In this document: positions 8,422 to 20,094 of the stretch, piece after piece
How positions within the stretch are numbered: position 1 is the stretch's first letter
How the letters are laid out: every line of letters begins with the position of its first letter
Assembly: GCF_003070885.1 (NCBI RefSeq)
Contig: NZ_CP028913.1
Coordinates: forward strand, 2,666,001 to 2,730,000
Direction of reading: 5' to 3'
Origin: Agromyces badenianii
GTDB lineage: Bacteria > Actinomycetota > Actinomycetes > Actinomycetales > Microbacteriaceae
DNA: 64,000 bases
Program-made: the position numbers and the translations under genes
The notes under the pieces: model-generated
What the model saw: only the letters and a program-made list of their open reading frames with translations
What the model was told of the DNA's origin: nothing
Databases searched by the model: none

Positions 8422-10353
8422 ATGAGCGGGACGTCGAACGAACCGGCCGAGCAGACCGAGCACAGCGAGCACACGACCGGCTCCGAACATCCTGCGATCA
8501 CGGCGGATGCACCGGCCGCGACTCGACCGCACCGATCCCTGCCGCCCGTGCAGCGCTGGGTGTTCTGGCCCGCCGCGATCGTCGTCGTGCTGTTCGTCGC
8601 GTTCGCCCTGATCGCGCCGGGCGCTGCGGAATCGATGTTCGGTGCGATCCAGACCGGAATCGTCAACACCTTCAACTGGTACTACGTGCTCATCGCCGCC
8701 TTCTTCGTGGCCTTCTGCCTGTTCGTCGGGTTCAGCCGCTTCGGCGACATCAAGCTCGGGCGAGACGACGACGAACCCGAGTTCTCGCTGTTGTCGTGGT
8801 TCTCGCTGCTCTTCGCGGCGGGCATGGGCATCGGGCTCGTGTTCTACGGCGTGAGCGAGCCGCTCAGCCACTTCGTGTCGCCGCGACCCGGCGTCACCGG
8901 CACTCCCGCCGCGCTCGCGCAGCAGGCGCTCAGCCAGACCTACCTGCACTGGGGTGTTCAGGCGTGGTCGATCTACGTCGTCGTCGGGCTCGGGCTCGCC
9001 TACGCGATCCACCGCCGGCGCCGGCCGATCTCCATCCGGTGGACCCTCGAGCCGCTGCTCGGCACACGGGTCCAGGGCGGCTGGGGCCACACGATCGACG
9101 TCATCGCTCTCGTCGGCACGCTCTTCGGCGTCGCGACCTCGCTCGGGCTCGGCGTGCTGCAGATCAGCGCCGGCCTCGACTACGCCGGCATCCTCGAGCC
9201 GACGGCGCTCAGCGAGGTCGTGATCATCCTCGTCATCTCGGTCTTCGTGCTGTGGTCGGTGCTCTCGGGGGTCACGAAGGGCATGAAGTGGCTCTCGACC
9301 GCGAACCTCGTGTTCGCCGGCATCCTCGTGATCTACGTGCTCGCGATGGGGCCGACCGAGTTCCTGTTGCGCGAGTTCGTGCAGTCGATCGGCAACTACA
9401 TCCAGAACTTCATCGGGCTCTCCTTCAATGTGAACGCCTTCCAGGGCACGGCGGGCGAAGAGTGGCAGGCGTCGTGGACCTCGTTCTACTGGGGCTGGTG
9501 GATCTCGTGGGCCCCGTTCGTCGGCATCTTCATCGCCCGCGTCTCGAAGGGACGCACCGTGCGTCAGTTCGTCACGGGCGTCATCCTCGTGCCCACGCTC
9601 ATCGGCATCCTCTGGTTCGCGGTGCTCGGCGGATCGGCGCTCGCGATCGAACTCGCAGACCCGGGAGCGCTCACTCAGGCCGACGGCAGCGTGAACGTCG
9701 AGGCCGCGCTCTTCGAACTGCTCACCTACCTGCCCGGCACTCCGCTGCTGACGGTCGGCGTGATCCTGCTCATCACGATCTTCTTCGTCACCTCGGCCGA
9801 TTCCGGAGCGCTCGTGATGGGCATGATCGCCACGGGCGGGCAGCTGAACCCGAAGCGCTGGGTACGCACCTTCTTCACCGCGATCACGGCGCTGCTCGCG
9901 ATCGCACTGCTGCTCAGCGGCGGGCTGAAGGCCCTGCAGACCGCGGCGATCATCATCGCGCTGCCGTTCAGCATCGTGATGCTGCTGATCTGCTGGTCGA
10001 CGATCATCGCCTTCACCCGAGAGCGACGCGCGTACGCGAAGGCCGAACGCGCGGCGTTCATCGAACACATCGGCGAACACTACGGGCTCGAGGTCGAGGC
10101 GCCACTCGACGGCCCTGTCGCTGGTCGACCCGCGTGGGTGCGCGGGCTGCTCGGGCGGCTGCGCCTCGGCACGGATGCCGCGGCGATGTCGCGGCGCATC
10201 TCACCGGCGCTGCTCGCCGAGGAGAACGCCATGCCCGACTCGGTGCCGACCGCCGACGTCGACGAGATCGTCGACCACGACCCGCTCTCGGATCGTGACG
10301 ACCACGACATCCCCGAGCACGGCGAGGACGACCCGCGCTCGCTTCCTCGATGA
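8422..10353 (+). CDS. BCCT-family betaine/carnitine/choline transporter
   Basis: A 643-residue secondary transporter, probably for compatible solutes such as glycine betaine or choline. The core has the family-typical segments GMGIGLVFYGVSEPLSHF and WTSFYWGWWISWAPFVG, the latter carrying the Trp-rich substrate-binding region of TM8, among about twelve membrane segments. A ~45-residue polar N-terminus rich in Glu, His and Thr precedes TM1. A ~110-residue cytoplasmic tail ends in an Asp/His/Glu-rich run. Charged tails act as osmosensors in BetP, but an equivalent role here is only inferred. The next gene (10404) starts 50 bp downstream on the same strand. Confidence 0.95.
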   Translation: MSGTSNEPAEQTEHSEHTTGSEHPAITADAPAATRPHRSLPPVQRWVFWPAAIVVVLFVAFALIAPGAAESMFGAIQTGIVNTFNWYYVLIAAFFVAFCLFVGFSRFGDIKLGRDDDEPEFSLLSWFSLLFAAGMGIGLVFYGVSEPLSHFVSPRPGVTGTPAALAQQALSQTYLHWGVQAWSIYVVVGLGLAYAIHRRRRPISIRWTLEPLLGTRVQGGWGHTIDVIALVGTLFGVATSLGLGVLQISAGLDYAGILEPTALSEVVIILVISVFVLWSVLSGVTKGMKWLSTANLVFAGILVIYVLAMGPTEFLLREFVQSIGNYIQNFIGLSFNVNAFQGTAGEEWQASWTSFYWGWWISWAPFVGIFIARVSKGRTVRQFVTGVILVPTLIGILWFAVLGGSALAIELADPGALTQADGSVNVEAALFELLTYLPGTPLLTVGVILLITIFFVTSADSGALVMGMIATGGQLNPKRWVRTFFTAITALLAIALLLSGGLKALQTAAIIIALPFSIVMLLICWSTIIAFTRERRAYAKAERAAFIEHIGEHYGLEVEAPLDGPVAGRPAWVRGLLGRLRLGTDAAAMSRRISPALLAEENAMPDSVPTADVDEIVDHDPLSDRDDHDIPEHGEDDPRSLPR

Positions 10354-10403
10354 ACATGCACGGCGAGGGCGATCGGGCCGGTTCTGCGCGCAAGAGGAGG
10401 ATC

Positions 10404-11432
10404 ATGGGCGTCACGGACACCTTCCGCGCCTCGAAGCGCGTGCCCATCCTGCAGGTCGCGAAGGCCTCGGCCGCGACGATCGCCGCCTGGCTCGTCGCGG
10501 GGTGGCTGATCCCGGCGCAACTGCCCGTCTTCGCCGCGATCGCGGCGCTGCTCGTGGTGCAGCCGAGCGTAAACCAGTCGTTCGGCAAAGCGATCGAGCG
10601 CTCGATCGGCGTGATCCTCGGCGTGCTCATCGCGACCGTCGCCTCCCTCGCGTTCGGGCAGAACAGCTGGATCATCCTCGTCACGATCGTCATCGCCATG
10701 CTCGTCGCGTGGGCGCTGAAGATCACACCGGGCACGTCGAACCAGGTCGCGATCAGCGCGATGCTCGTGCTGGCCCTCGGCTCCTCCTCGCCCGAGTACG
10801 CCCTCGACCGCATCATCGAGACGCTCATCGGCGCCGCGATCGGCATCGTCGTCAACGCGCTCATCGTGCCGCCCGTGGCGGTCGCCCCGGCCCGACGCGA
10901 CCTCTCACTGCTCGGCGGCGAGCTCGCGGCATCCCTCGACCGCCTCGCGAGCGCCCTCGAGAGCCCGCAACGGCCCGGCGACCTGCAGCGCCTCATGGTC
11001 GAGGCGCGCCTCATGCGACCGATGCGCGATGCAGCGGATGCCTCGATCACGACGGGCGAGGAATCGCTGACGCTGAATCCCCGGCGCTCGGTGCACCGCA
11101 CCGAGCTCGTCGAGATGCGCACCCTGCTCGAGCAGCTGAGCCCGATCGTGACGCAGGTGATCGGCATGACCCGGGCGGTCTTCGACCACTACGACGCGGC
11201 CCTCGCCGATGAACCGACCGTGCGCGCGATCGCCGACCAGTTGCGCCGGGCCGCCCACGACGTGCGGCTCGCCGTGCACCTCGCCGACGTCGACCCCGAG
11301 CCGCTCGACTCGATCGAGCCCGCCCTGACCGCGCCGCTCGTCGTGGCCCCGCCGCAATCGGGGCACTGGATCCTGATCGGCTCGCTCATGGAAGACCTCC
11401 GGCGCATCCGCGCCGAACTCGTCGACGCGTAG
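10404..11432 (+). CDS. FUSC/aromatic acid exporter-like membrane protein
   Basis: A 342-residue protein with six or so hydrophobic segments packed into residues ~15-165, followed by a ~175-residue cytoplasmic, largely helical domain. This is the arrangement of small FUSC/DUF939-type proteins related to aromatic acid exporters. The block VFAAIAALLVVQPSVNQSFG is typical of the family's second and third helices. I chose the ATG at 10404 because AAGAGGAGG precedes it; an ATG at 10350 would overlap the transporter stop codon. Probably in an operon with the BCCT transporter. Transport substrate unknown. Confidence 0.75.
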   Translation: MGVTDTFRASKRVPILQVAKASAATIAAWLVAGWLIPAQLPVFAAIAALLVVQPSVNQSFGKAIERSIGVILGVLIATVASLAFGQNSWIILVTIVIAMLVAWALKITPGTSNQVAISAMLVLALGSSSPEYALDRIIETLIGAAIGIVVNALIVPPVAVAPARRDLSLLGGELAASLDRLASALESPQRPGDLQRLMVEARLMRPMRDAADASITTGEESLTLNPRRSVHRTELVEMRTLLEQLSPIVTQVIGMTRAVFDHYDAALADEPTVRAIADQLRRAAHDVRLAVHLADVDPEPLDSIEPALTAPLVVAPPQSGHWILIGSLMEDLRRIRAELVDA

Positions 11433-11533
11433 GCGGGGTCGGACGCATCAATCGGAAGTTCGACGCGGCGCAACCGCCGCCCCTCTAGTCTGGGCAGAGC
11501 TCGACCGAGATCCACCAGACGACGGAGAAGCAG

Positions 11534-12358
11534 ATGATGATGACGACCACGAAACGACCGGCCACCACCGTGGCGGGCAGCGATGTCGCACGACAGCTCA
11601 CCGTCGCGGTGAGCGCGGTGCTGGCGGTGATCGGCTCGTTCATCGGGTCGGGCGCCGCTGGGGGCACTCCCATTCAAGACGCCGCCGGCGGGGCGCTCGC
11701 GGCGGACGCGACCCTGGTGGCACCGGGCGGGGGCGCCTTCTCGATCTGGACGCTCATCTACCTCGGCCTCCTCGTCTACGCGGTCTGGCAGTTCCTGCCC
11801 TCGCAGCGGGAGGAGACCCGCCACCGCCGGCTCGGCTATCCGATCGCCGCGTCACTGCTGCTGAACGCCGCGTGGATCCTCAGCATCCAGTTCGACGTGC
11901 TGTGGCTGAGCGTGCCGGTCATCGTGCTGCTGCTCGTGGTGCTGATCGTCGCCTTCCGCATCTGCCGGGCGACGGCGCCGACCTCGCGTGTCGACGCGGT
12001 CGTCACCGACGGCACCGTCGGGCTCTACCTCGGCTGGGTCTGCGTCGCCACCGCCGCCAACATCACGGCCGCGCTCGTCGCCGCCGGCTTCGACGGTTGG
12101 GGCATCGCACCCGAGGTGTGGTCGGTGATCGTCGTCTCGATCGCAGGCATCATCGGCATCGCGCTCGCGATCTGGGATCGCGGACGAATCGCCCCGACCC
12201 TTTCGCTCGGCTGGGGGCTCGCCTGGGTCGCGATCGCGCGACTGACGGATGCCCCGCAGTCGACGGTGACGGGCGTCGCGGCGATCATCGCCGTGGTCGC
12301 CGTCGTCATCGCGACGGTGTGGGCCCGCATCGCCTCACGCGACGTCGCCGACGCTTAG
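11534..12358 (+). CDS. TspO/MBR-like tryptophan-rich membrane protein
   Basis: A 274-residue protein with about seven hydrophobic segments. It shows the Trp-containing pattern of long TspO-related proteins of Actinobacteria (FSIWTLIYLGLLVYAVWQFLP, then LLLNAAWILSIQ). Canonical TspO proteins are ~160 residues with five helices and bind porphyrins; this one is longer, and the ligand site cannot be confirmed by eye. The start MMMTTTKRP follows a stretch of AGAAGCAG. It stands alone between FUSC and a convergent zinc-ribbon gene. Assignment is by general pattern and therefore moderate. Confidence 0.55.
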   Translation: MMMTTTKRPATTVAGSDVARQLTVAVSAVLAVIGSFIGSGAAGGTPIQDAAGGALAADATLVAPGGGAFSIWTLIYLGLLVYAVWQFLPSQREETRHRRLGYPIAASLLLNAAWILSIQFDVLWLSVPVIVLLLVVLIVAFRICRATAPTSRVDAVVTDGTVGLYLGWVCVATAANITAALVAAGFDGWGIAPEVWSVIVVSIAGIIGIALAIWDRGRIAPTLSLGWGLAWVAIARLTDAPQSTVTGVAAIIAVVAVVIATVWARIASRDVADA

Positions 12359-12425
12359 CCGACGCGCGGGCCGGCGCGCGGCGCGGAGCCGACATACGTG
12401 TGTGCCTGCGGGCCGGCGCGCGACG

Positions 12426-12647
12426 TCAGGCCAGCAGGTCGCGCACGGCGGCGCCCCACTCGAAGCCGCACTCACGGCAATCGAAGATCGGCGCGTCGTC
12501 GAGGGCGACGGCGCTCGGCGCGACCGTCGCCTCGACCTCGAAGTCGAGCGGGCCGTAGACGATCGCGCGCACCGCGAGGGAATCGCAGCGCGGACACGGC
12601 TCGTCGATCACCAGGTGCGGTGCGTTGTGCTGCATCTGCTTCGTCAT
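12426..12647 (-). CDS. small zinc-ribbon protein
   Basis: A 73-residue protein with two CxxC pairs, CPRC near residue 19 and CREC near residue 57, about 35 residues apart. It is therefore probably a single zinc ribbon. The start at 12647 (MTKQMQHNAPHLV) is preferred over longer readings because these reach into the gap upstream of the divergent gene at 12751. No enzymatic motif is present. It could bind nucleic acid or act as an assembly factor. Convergent with the TspO-like gene. Confidence 0.6.
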   Translation of the reverse strand: MTKQMQHNAPHLVIDEPCPRCDSLAVRAIVYGPLDFEVEATVAPSAVALDDAPIFDCRECGFEWGAAVRDLLA

Positions 12648-12750
12648 GGTGGTCACGGTACGCCGGGCCACCGACATCCCCGGTACCGCATGGGCGTTTC
12701 GCCGCAAACCGACTCCTTCGCGCGAACAGCAGACTCCCTAAACTGGGTGC

Positions 12751-13824
12751 GTGCTGACCGCCGTGCTCGTGTTCGCGATCGTGCCCGCCTTCCTCATCCT
12801 CGGATTCGGGTTCGTCGCACGCACCATCGCCGCCCAGCGCGTGACCCCGCGCGTGGTGCAGTACTCGCCCGAACGCGGTTCGACGGTGCTGCGGGATGCG
12901 CTGCTCGTCGACGCCGATCGGCGTGCGGCATCCGCTGCCCTCATCGACCTCGCGGTGAAGCGCAAGGTGCGACTCATCGCCGGCAGCGGCAAGCGCAAGC
13001 GCAGGCCCGTCGCCGTCGAGCTCGCCCCCGACGTCGCGCTCACCGCCGAAGAAGCCGCCCTGCTCGAGGCGCTGTTCGGTCGCGAGCACTCGGGCGCCGA
13101 CGTGCGCCGGTTCTCAGCCGACCGCCGCGCGCTCGCCGGCCGCGTGAAGAGCCTGCTGCTGAACATCGAGCACGCCCTCGCCCGCGAAGGGCTCATCGCC
13201 GACCGCCGCGTGACGTGGCCGAGCGTCACCCTCACCGTGTTCGCCTACCTCGGCATGCTCGTCGAGGTGGCGTTCCTCGCCGTCGCGACCGTCGCGGCCG
13301 ACTGGCCCGCGGCCATCGCGACGCTCGTCGCCGTCGCCGCCACGATCGCGACGATCTTCGTGGCCCCGCCCGCGTGGCGCAAATTCCTGCCCGCGGCGAC
13401 GGCTCACCGTGAACACCTCGCCGGCCTTCGGCAGTACATCGAGCTCGCCGAGGCCGAGCGGCTGCGGGTGCTGCAGTCGCCGAGCGGGGCCGAGCTTCGC
13501 GCGACGGATGCCTCGGGGCATGCCGCCGCCGAAGCCGACGGGCCCGCAGCGCGGTTCCATCTGCACGAGCGGCTGCTGCCCTACGCCGTGCTCTTCGGCC
13601 TCGAACGCGAGTGGATGGCGAAGCTCAAGCTCGAGTACGCGGAGCTCGGCCAGAGCAGCATCGACACCCTCGGCGGGCTCGTCGACATCACCGGTGACCT
13701 CGACCTCGCGATCGAGGCCGCGGGCGGCGTCGCCCAGCTGGCCGCGGATGTCGGCGACCTCGCGGATGCCGCCGGCAACGTCATCGACGGCGTCGGCGGC
13801 GCGTTCGAGCTGTTCAACTCGTAG
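12751..13824 (+). CDS. DUF2207-like membrane protein, C-terminal-type form
   Basis: A 357-residue protein. One hydrophobic segment lies at residues ~2-24. A soluble region follows with the block ALIDLAVKRKVRLI and LTAEEAALLEALF. Two membrane segments at ~160-210 come next, then HERLLPYAVLFGLEREWMAK. These blocks match the C-terminal half of DUF2207 (YciQ-like) proteins. The usual extracellular N-terminal DUF2207 domain is absent, so this is either a natural short form or an N-terminal truncation. The GTG at 12751 begins right at the first membrane helix. Function unknown. Confidence 0.65.
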   Translation: MLTAVLVFAIVPAFLILGFGFVARTIAAQRVTPRVVQYSPERGSTVLRDALLVDADRRAASAALIDLAVKRKVRLIAGSGKRKRRPVAVELAPDVALTAEEAALLEALFGREHSGADVRRFSADRRALAGRVKSLLLNIEHALAREGLIADRRVTWPSVTLTVFAYLGMLVEVAFLAVATVAADWPAAIATLVAVAATIATIFVAPPAWRKFLPAATAHREHLAGLRQYIELAEAERLRVLQSPSGAELRATDASGHAAAEADGPAARFHLHERLLPYAVLFGLEREWMAKLKLEYAELGQSSIDTLGGLVDITGDLDLAIEAAGGVAQLAADVGDLADAAGNVIDGVGGAFELFNS

Positions 13825-13931
13825 AGCGGGGGGCGCCGGCTCGTCGCAGGCGGTGGGCCGCAGCGCTGGTCCGGGACAGCGGGCCGAGGCCGCAGGCCGC
13901 GAAGCGCGGGCCGATGCGGCACGATGGATGC

Positions 13932-14621
13932 ATGACCGCTGACGAGCAGACGCTCACGATCGACGTCGACGGCGTACCCGTCTCGGCCGTGTACGCCCGG
14001 CCGCCGGCCGCGTCGGCCACGATCGCCGTCGCCCATGGGGCGGGCGCCGGCATGGAGCATCCGTTCATGACGGGCTTCACGCGCGCGCTGAACGACGCCG
14101 GCGTCGCGACGCTTCGGTTCAACTTCCCGTACCGCGAGGCGGGGCGGCGGTTCCCCGACCGGCCGCCGGTCGCGATCGCGACCTGGCGCGCGGTGATGGA
14201 TGCCGCGGCCGCACGTGCCGCCGAGGCAGGGCGCCCGGGCGAGCCGATCTGGGCGGCGGGCAAGTCGTTCGCCGGGCGCATGGCGTCGATGGCGGTGGCC
14301 GACGGCATGCCTGCGGCCGGGCTCGTCTTCCTCGGCTACCCGCTGCACGCTCCGGGCAAGCCCGAGAAGCCGCGCGACGAGCACCTGCCCGGCATCAGCG
14401 TGCCGATGCTCTTCCTGCAGGGGCGCACCGATCCCTTCGCGAATCCGAACGAGCAGCTCGACGACGTCGTGCACCGCATCGGGTCGAACGCGACCCTCGA
14501 GTGGATCGACGACGCCAACCACAGCTTCGAGGTGAAGGGGAGGAAGCGCCCCGCGGCCGAGATCGGCGCCGCTCTCGCAGCGCCGGTCGCGGAGTTCGTG
14601 CGGGCTCACTCGGCGGGCTGA
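13932..14621 (+). CDS. alpha/beta hydrolase (KAT/TEX30-like)
   Basis: A 229-residue single-domain hydrolase. An oxyanion-side AHGAGAGMEHPFM lies near residue 38 and the nucleophile elbow GKSFAG (Ser) near residue 113. The acid is in GRTDPF and the catalytic His in ANHSFE near the C-terminus. This order and the short length fit the alpha/beta-hydrolase family related to TEX30/KANSL3 rather than a lipase. The start at 13932 (MTADEQTLTIDVDG) removes an upstream in-frame MRHDGC extension. Substrate unknown. It converges on an SDR gene through a shared hairpin. Confidence 0.82.
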   Translation: MTADEQTLTIDVDGVPVSAVYARPPAASATIAVAHGAGAGMEHPFMTGFTRALNDAGVATLRFNFPYREAGRRFPDRPPVAIATWRAVMDAAAARAAEAGRPGEPIWAAGKSFAGRMASMAVADGMPAAGLVFLGYPLHAPGKPEKPRDEHLPGISVPMLFLQGRTDPFANPNEQLDDVVHRIGSNATLEWIDDANHSFEVKGRKRPAAEIGAALAAPVAEFVRAHSAG

Positions 14622-14642
14622 GCCCGCGACTCGGAGCCCGGC

Positions 14643-14670
14643 GACCCCGACCGCGCAGACGGCCGGGGTC
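14643..14670. terminator. convergent-gene hairpin
   Basis: GACCCCGACCG (14643-14653) pairs with CGGCCGGGGTC (14660-14670) with one mismatch and a 6-base loop. It lies between the stop codons of the alpha/beta hydrolase and the SDR gene, so it can serve both. There is no T-run. Confidence 0.6.
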
Positions 14671-14677
14671 ACGCTGC

Positions 14678-15478
14678 TCAGCTCGGGTCGGCCCAGCCCC
14701 AGATGTCGTCGCCGCGGAGCGACGCGTCGGCTCCGCCGTCGATGTAGATCGTCTGGCCCGTGACGTGCGTGTTCTCCTCGCTCGTGAGCCAGGCCAGCAG
14801 GCGCGCGATCACGACCGCGTCGGAGTGCCCGTTGAGCGGCATCGGCACGGCGGCGTCGACCATGGCCCGGCCCTCTTCGGTCGCGAGCAGCGGCGCGGTC
14901 ATCGGGGTGACGACGGTGCCCGGGGCGACCGCGTTGACCGGAATGCCGGCACCCGCGTAGCGCGGCGTGATCGACTCGCGGCGCACCCAGCGGCTGAGCG
15001 CGCGCTTCGACGACGGGTAGTTGAGGTAGCCCGCCTCGGGCCCCTGCTCGGCGAGTGCGGCACCGACCTCGAGGGCCTTCGCCTCGTCGCCCGCGAGCAG
15101 CGCGTCGACGAGCTCGGGCGAGTTCGGCTGCAGGCTCGCCATGGAACTGACGACGGCGATGCGCGGCGCCTCGGACTTCGCGAGCGTCGGTGCGAGCGCG
15201 TCGAGGAACCCGGTGACGCCGAAGAAGTTCACGGCCACGGTCAGCGGGATCGGCGCGGAGATGCCCGCCGCCGCGATGACGGCGTCGATCTTGCCGCCGG
15301 ATGCCTCGACGACGGCCGCTGCGGCATCCGCTCGGCCCTCGGGCTTCGAGAGGTCGGCGGTGATGTCGGCCCCCTTCAGGTCGACGCCGATGACGCGGTT
15401 ACCGCGCTCGGTGAGGAGTGCCGCCGCGGCTGCTCCGATGCCTGATCCTGCTCCGGTGATGACATACGTTCTGCTCAT
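14678..15478 (-). CDS. short-chain dehydrogenase/reductase
   Basis: A 266-residue classical SDR. The NAD(P) motif TGAGSGIG is at residues ~8-15. A DVxD-like position is replaced by DLKGADIT, and the AAAGIS strand follows. The catalytic Ser is in VVSSMAS, and Tyr/Lys in NYPSSK. Asp at the end of the second strand (GVDLKG) favours NAD. The C-terminal VTGQTIYIDGG block is normal. Such short 3-alpha-hydroxysteroid-dehydrogenase-like SDRs act on many alcohols; the substrate is not known. It lies 72 bp from the UvrA-like gene on the same strand. Confidence 0.9.
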   Translation of the reverse strand: MSRTYVITGAGSGIGAAAAALLTERGNRVIGVDLKGADITADLSKPEGRADAAAAVVEASGGKIDAVIAAAGISAPIPLTVAVNFFGVTGFLDALAPTLAKSEAPRIAVVSSMASLQPNSPELVDALLAGDEAKALEVGAALAEQGPEAGYLNYPSSKRALSRWVRRESITPRYAGAGIPVNAVAPGTVVTPMTAPLLATEEGRAMVDAAVPMPLNGHSDAVVIARLLAWLTSEENTHVTGQTIYIDGGADASLRGDDIWGWADPS

Positions 15479-15550
15479 GCTTTCGACGTTACGCCTCTCT
15501 TCGGCGCTCCCGGGCGAAGAGCAGATCGACCTGATTTTCCGCTGTGAACG

Positions 15551-17956
<2,406 letters not shown>

Positions 17957-18077
17957 TCGGCTGCTCCCCTCGTCGCGGGCGCGGGCCCGCGACTCACGAT
18001 TCTGACACGCGGCGGTGACATCCGGGCGAGCGGATGCCGCTCCGGTCGCCGTCGTCCGACGAGCGTACGCTGTGCGC

Positions 18078-19652
<1,575 letters not shown>

Positions 19653-19672
19653 GCGCACCGCACCCGCGGCCG

Positions 19673-20044
19673 TCAGTCCGACGCGGCATCCGGAGCAGGG
19701 AACCGCAGGGCGAGCGCCACGCCGATCTCGCGGTGCCGCAGCAGGAAGGCGCGCTCGTCGAGTTGCTTCCGACGCAACCACGAGGTGACCTCGTCGTTGG
19801 ACTTGCTCGCGTTGCACGATCCGCACGCGGGAACCACGTTGGCCAGTGTGTAGCGACCGCCGCGCGAGATCGGCTGCACGCAATCGCGCTGCAGCGGCCG
19901 ATCGCTCGCACCGCAGTACGCGCACCCCTGCCATTCCGCCGCGAGCGCCGCCCACTGCTCGTCGCTGAGGTCGTGCGTGTGCTGCGCCATGCGACGCTTG
20001 CGCCGACGTGCGTAGACCGCCGTACGGCTCCGACTGACCGCCAT
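19673..20044 (-). CDS. HNH endonuclease
   Basis: A 123-residue protein. A basic N-terminus is followed by an HNH core with zinc pairs CAYC and CGSC, the central RDCVQPISRGG segment and N-V-V-P-A-C. The first histidine of the usual DHxxP motif is replaced by D-C-V-Q-P, so the metal-binding His is not obvious. Activity therefore needs testing. The ATG at 20044 gives MAVSRSRTAVYARRRKRRM; an internal ATG after this Arg-rich stretch is an alternative. It follows the amidase gene by 50 bp on the same strand. Confidence 0.75.
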   Translation of the reverse strand: MAVSRSRTAVYARRRKRRMAQHTHDLSDEQWAALAAEWQGCAYCGASDRPLQRDCVQPISRGGRYTLANVVPACGSCNASKSNDEVTSWLRRKQLDERAFLLRHREIGVALALRFPAPDAASD

Positions 20045-20094
20045 GGCGTCAGACTAACCCGAGCAGCGCCGGGCGACCGGGCGCCGCGCCCCGC

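Noticed and set aside
19673..20044. Homing endonuclease or mobile intron
   Set aside because: No intron or interrupted gene is visible; the HNH protein stands alone between ordinary genes.
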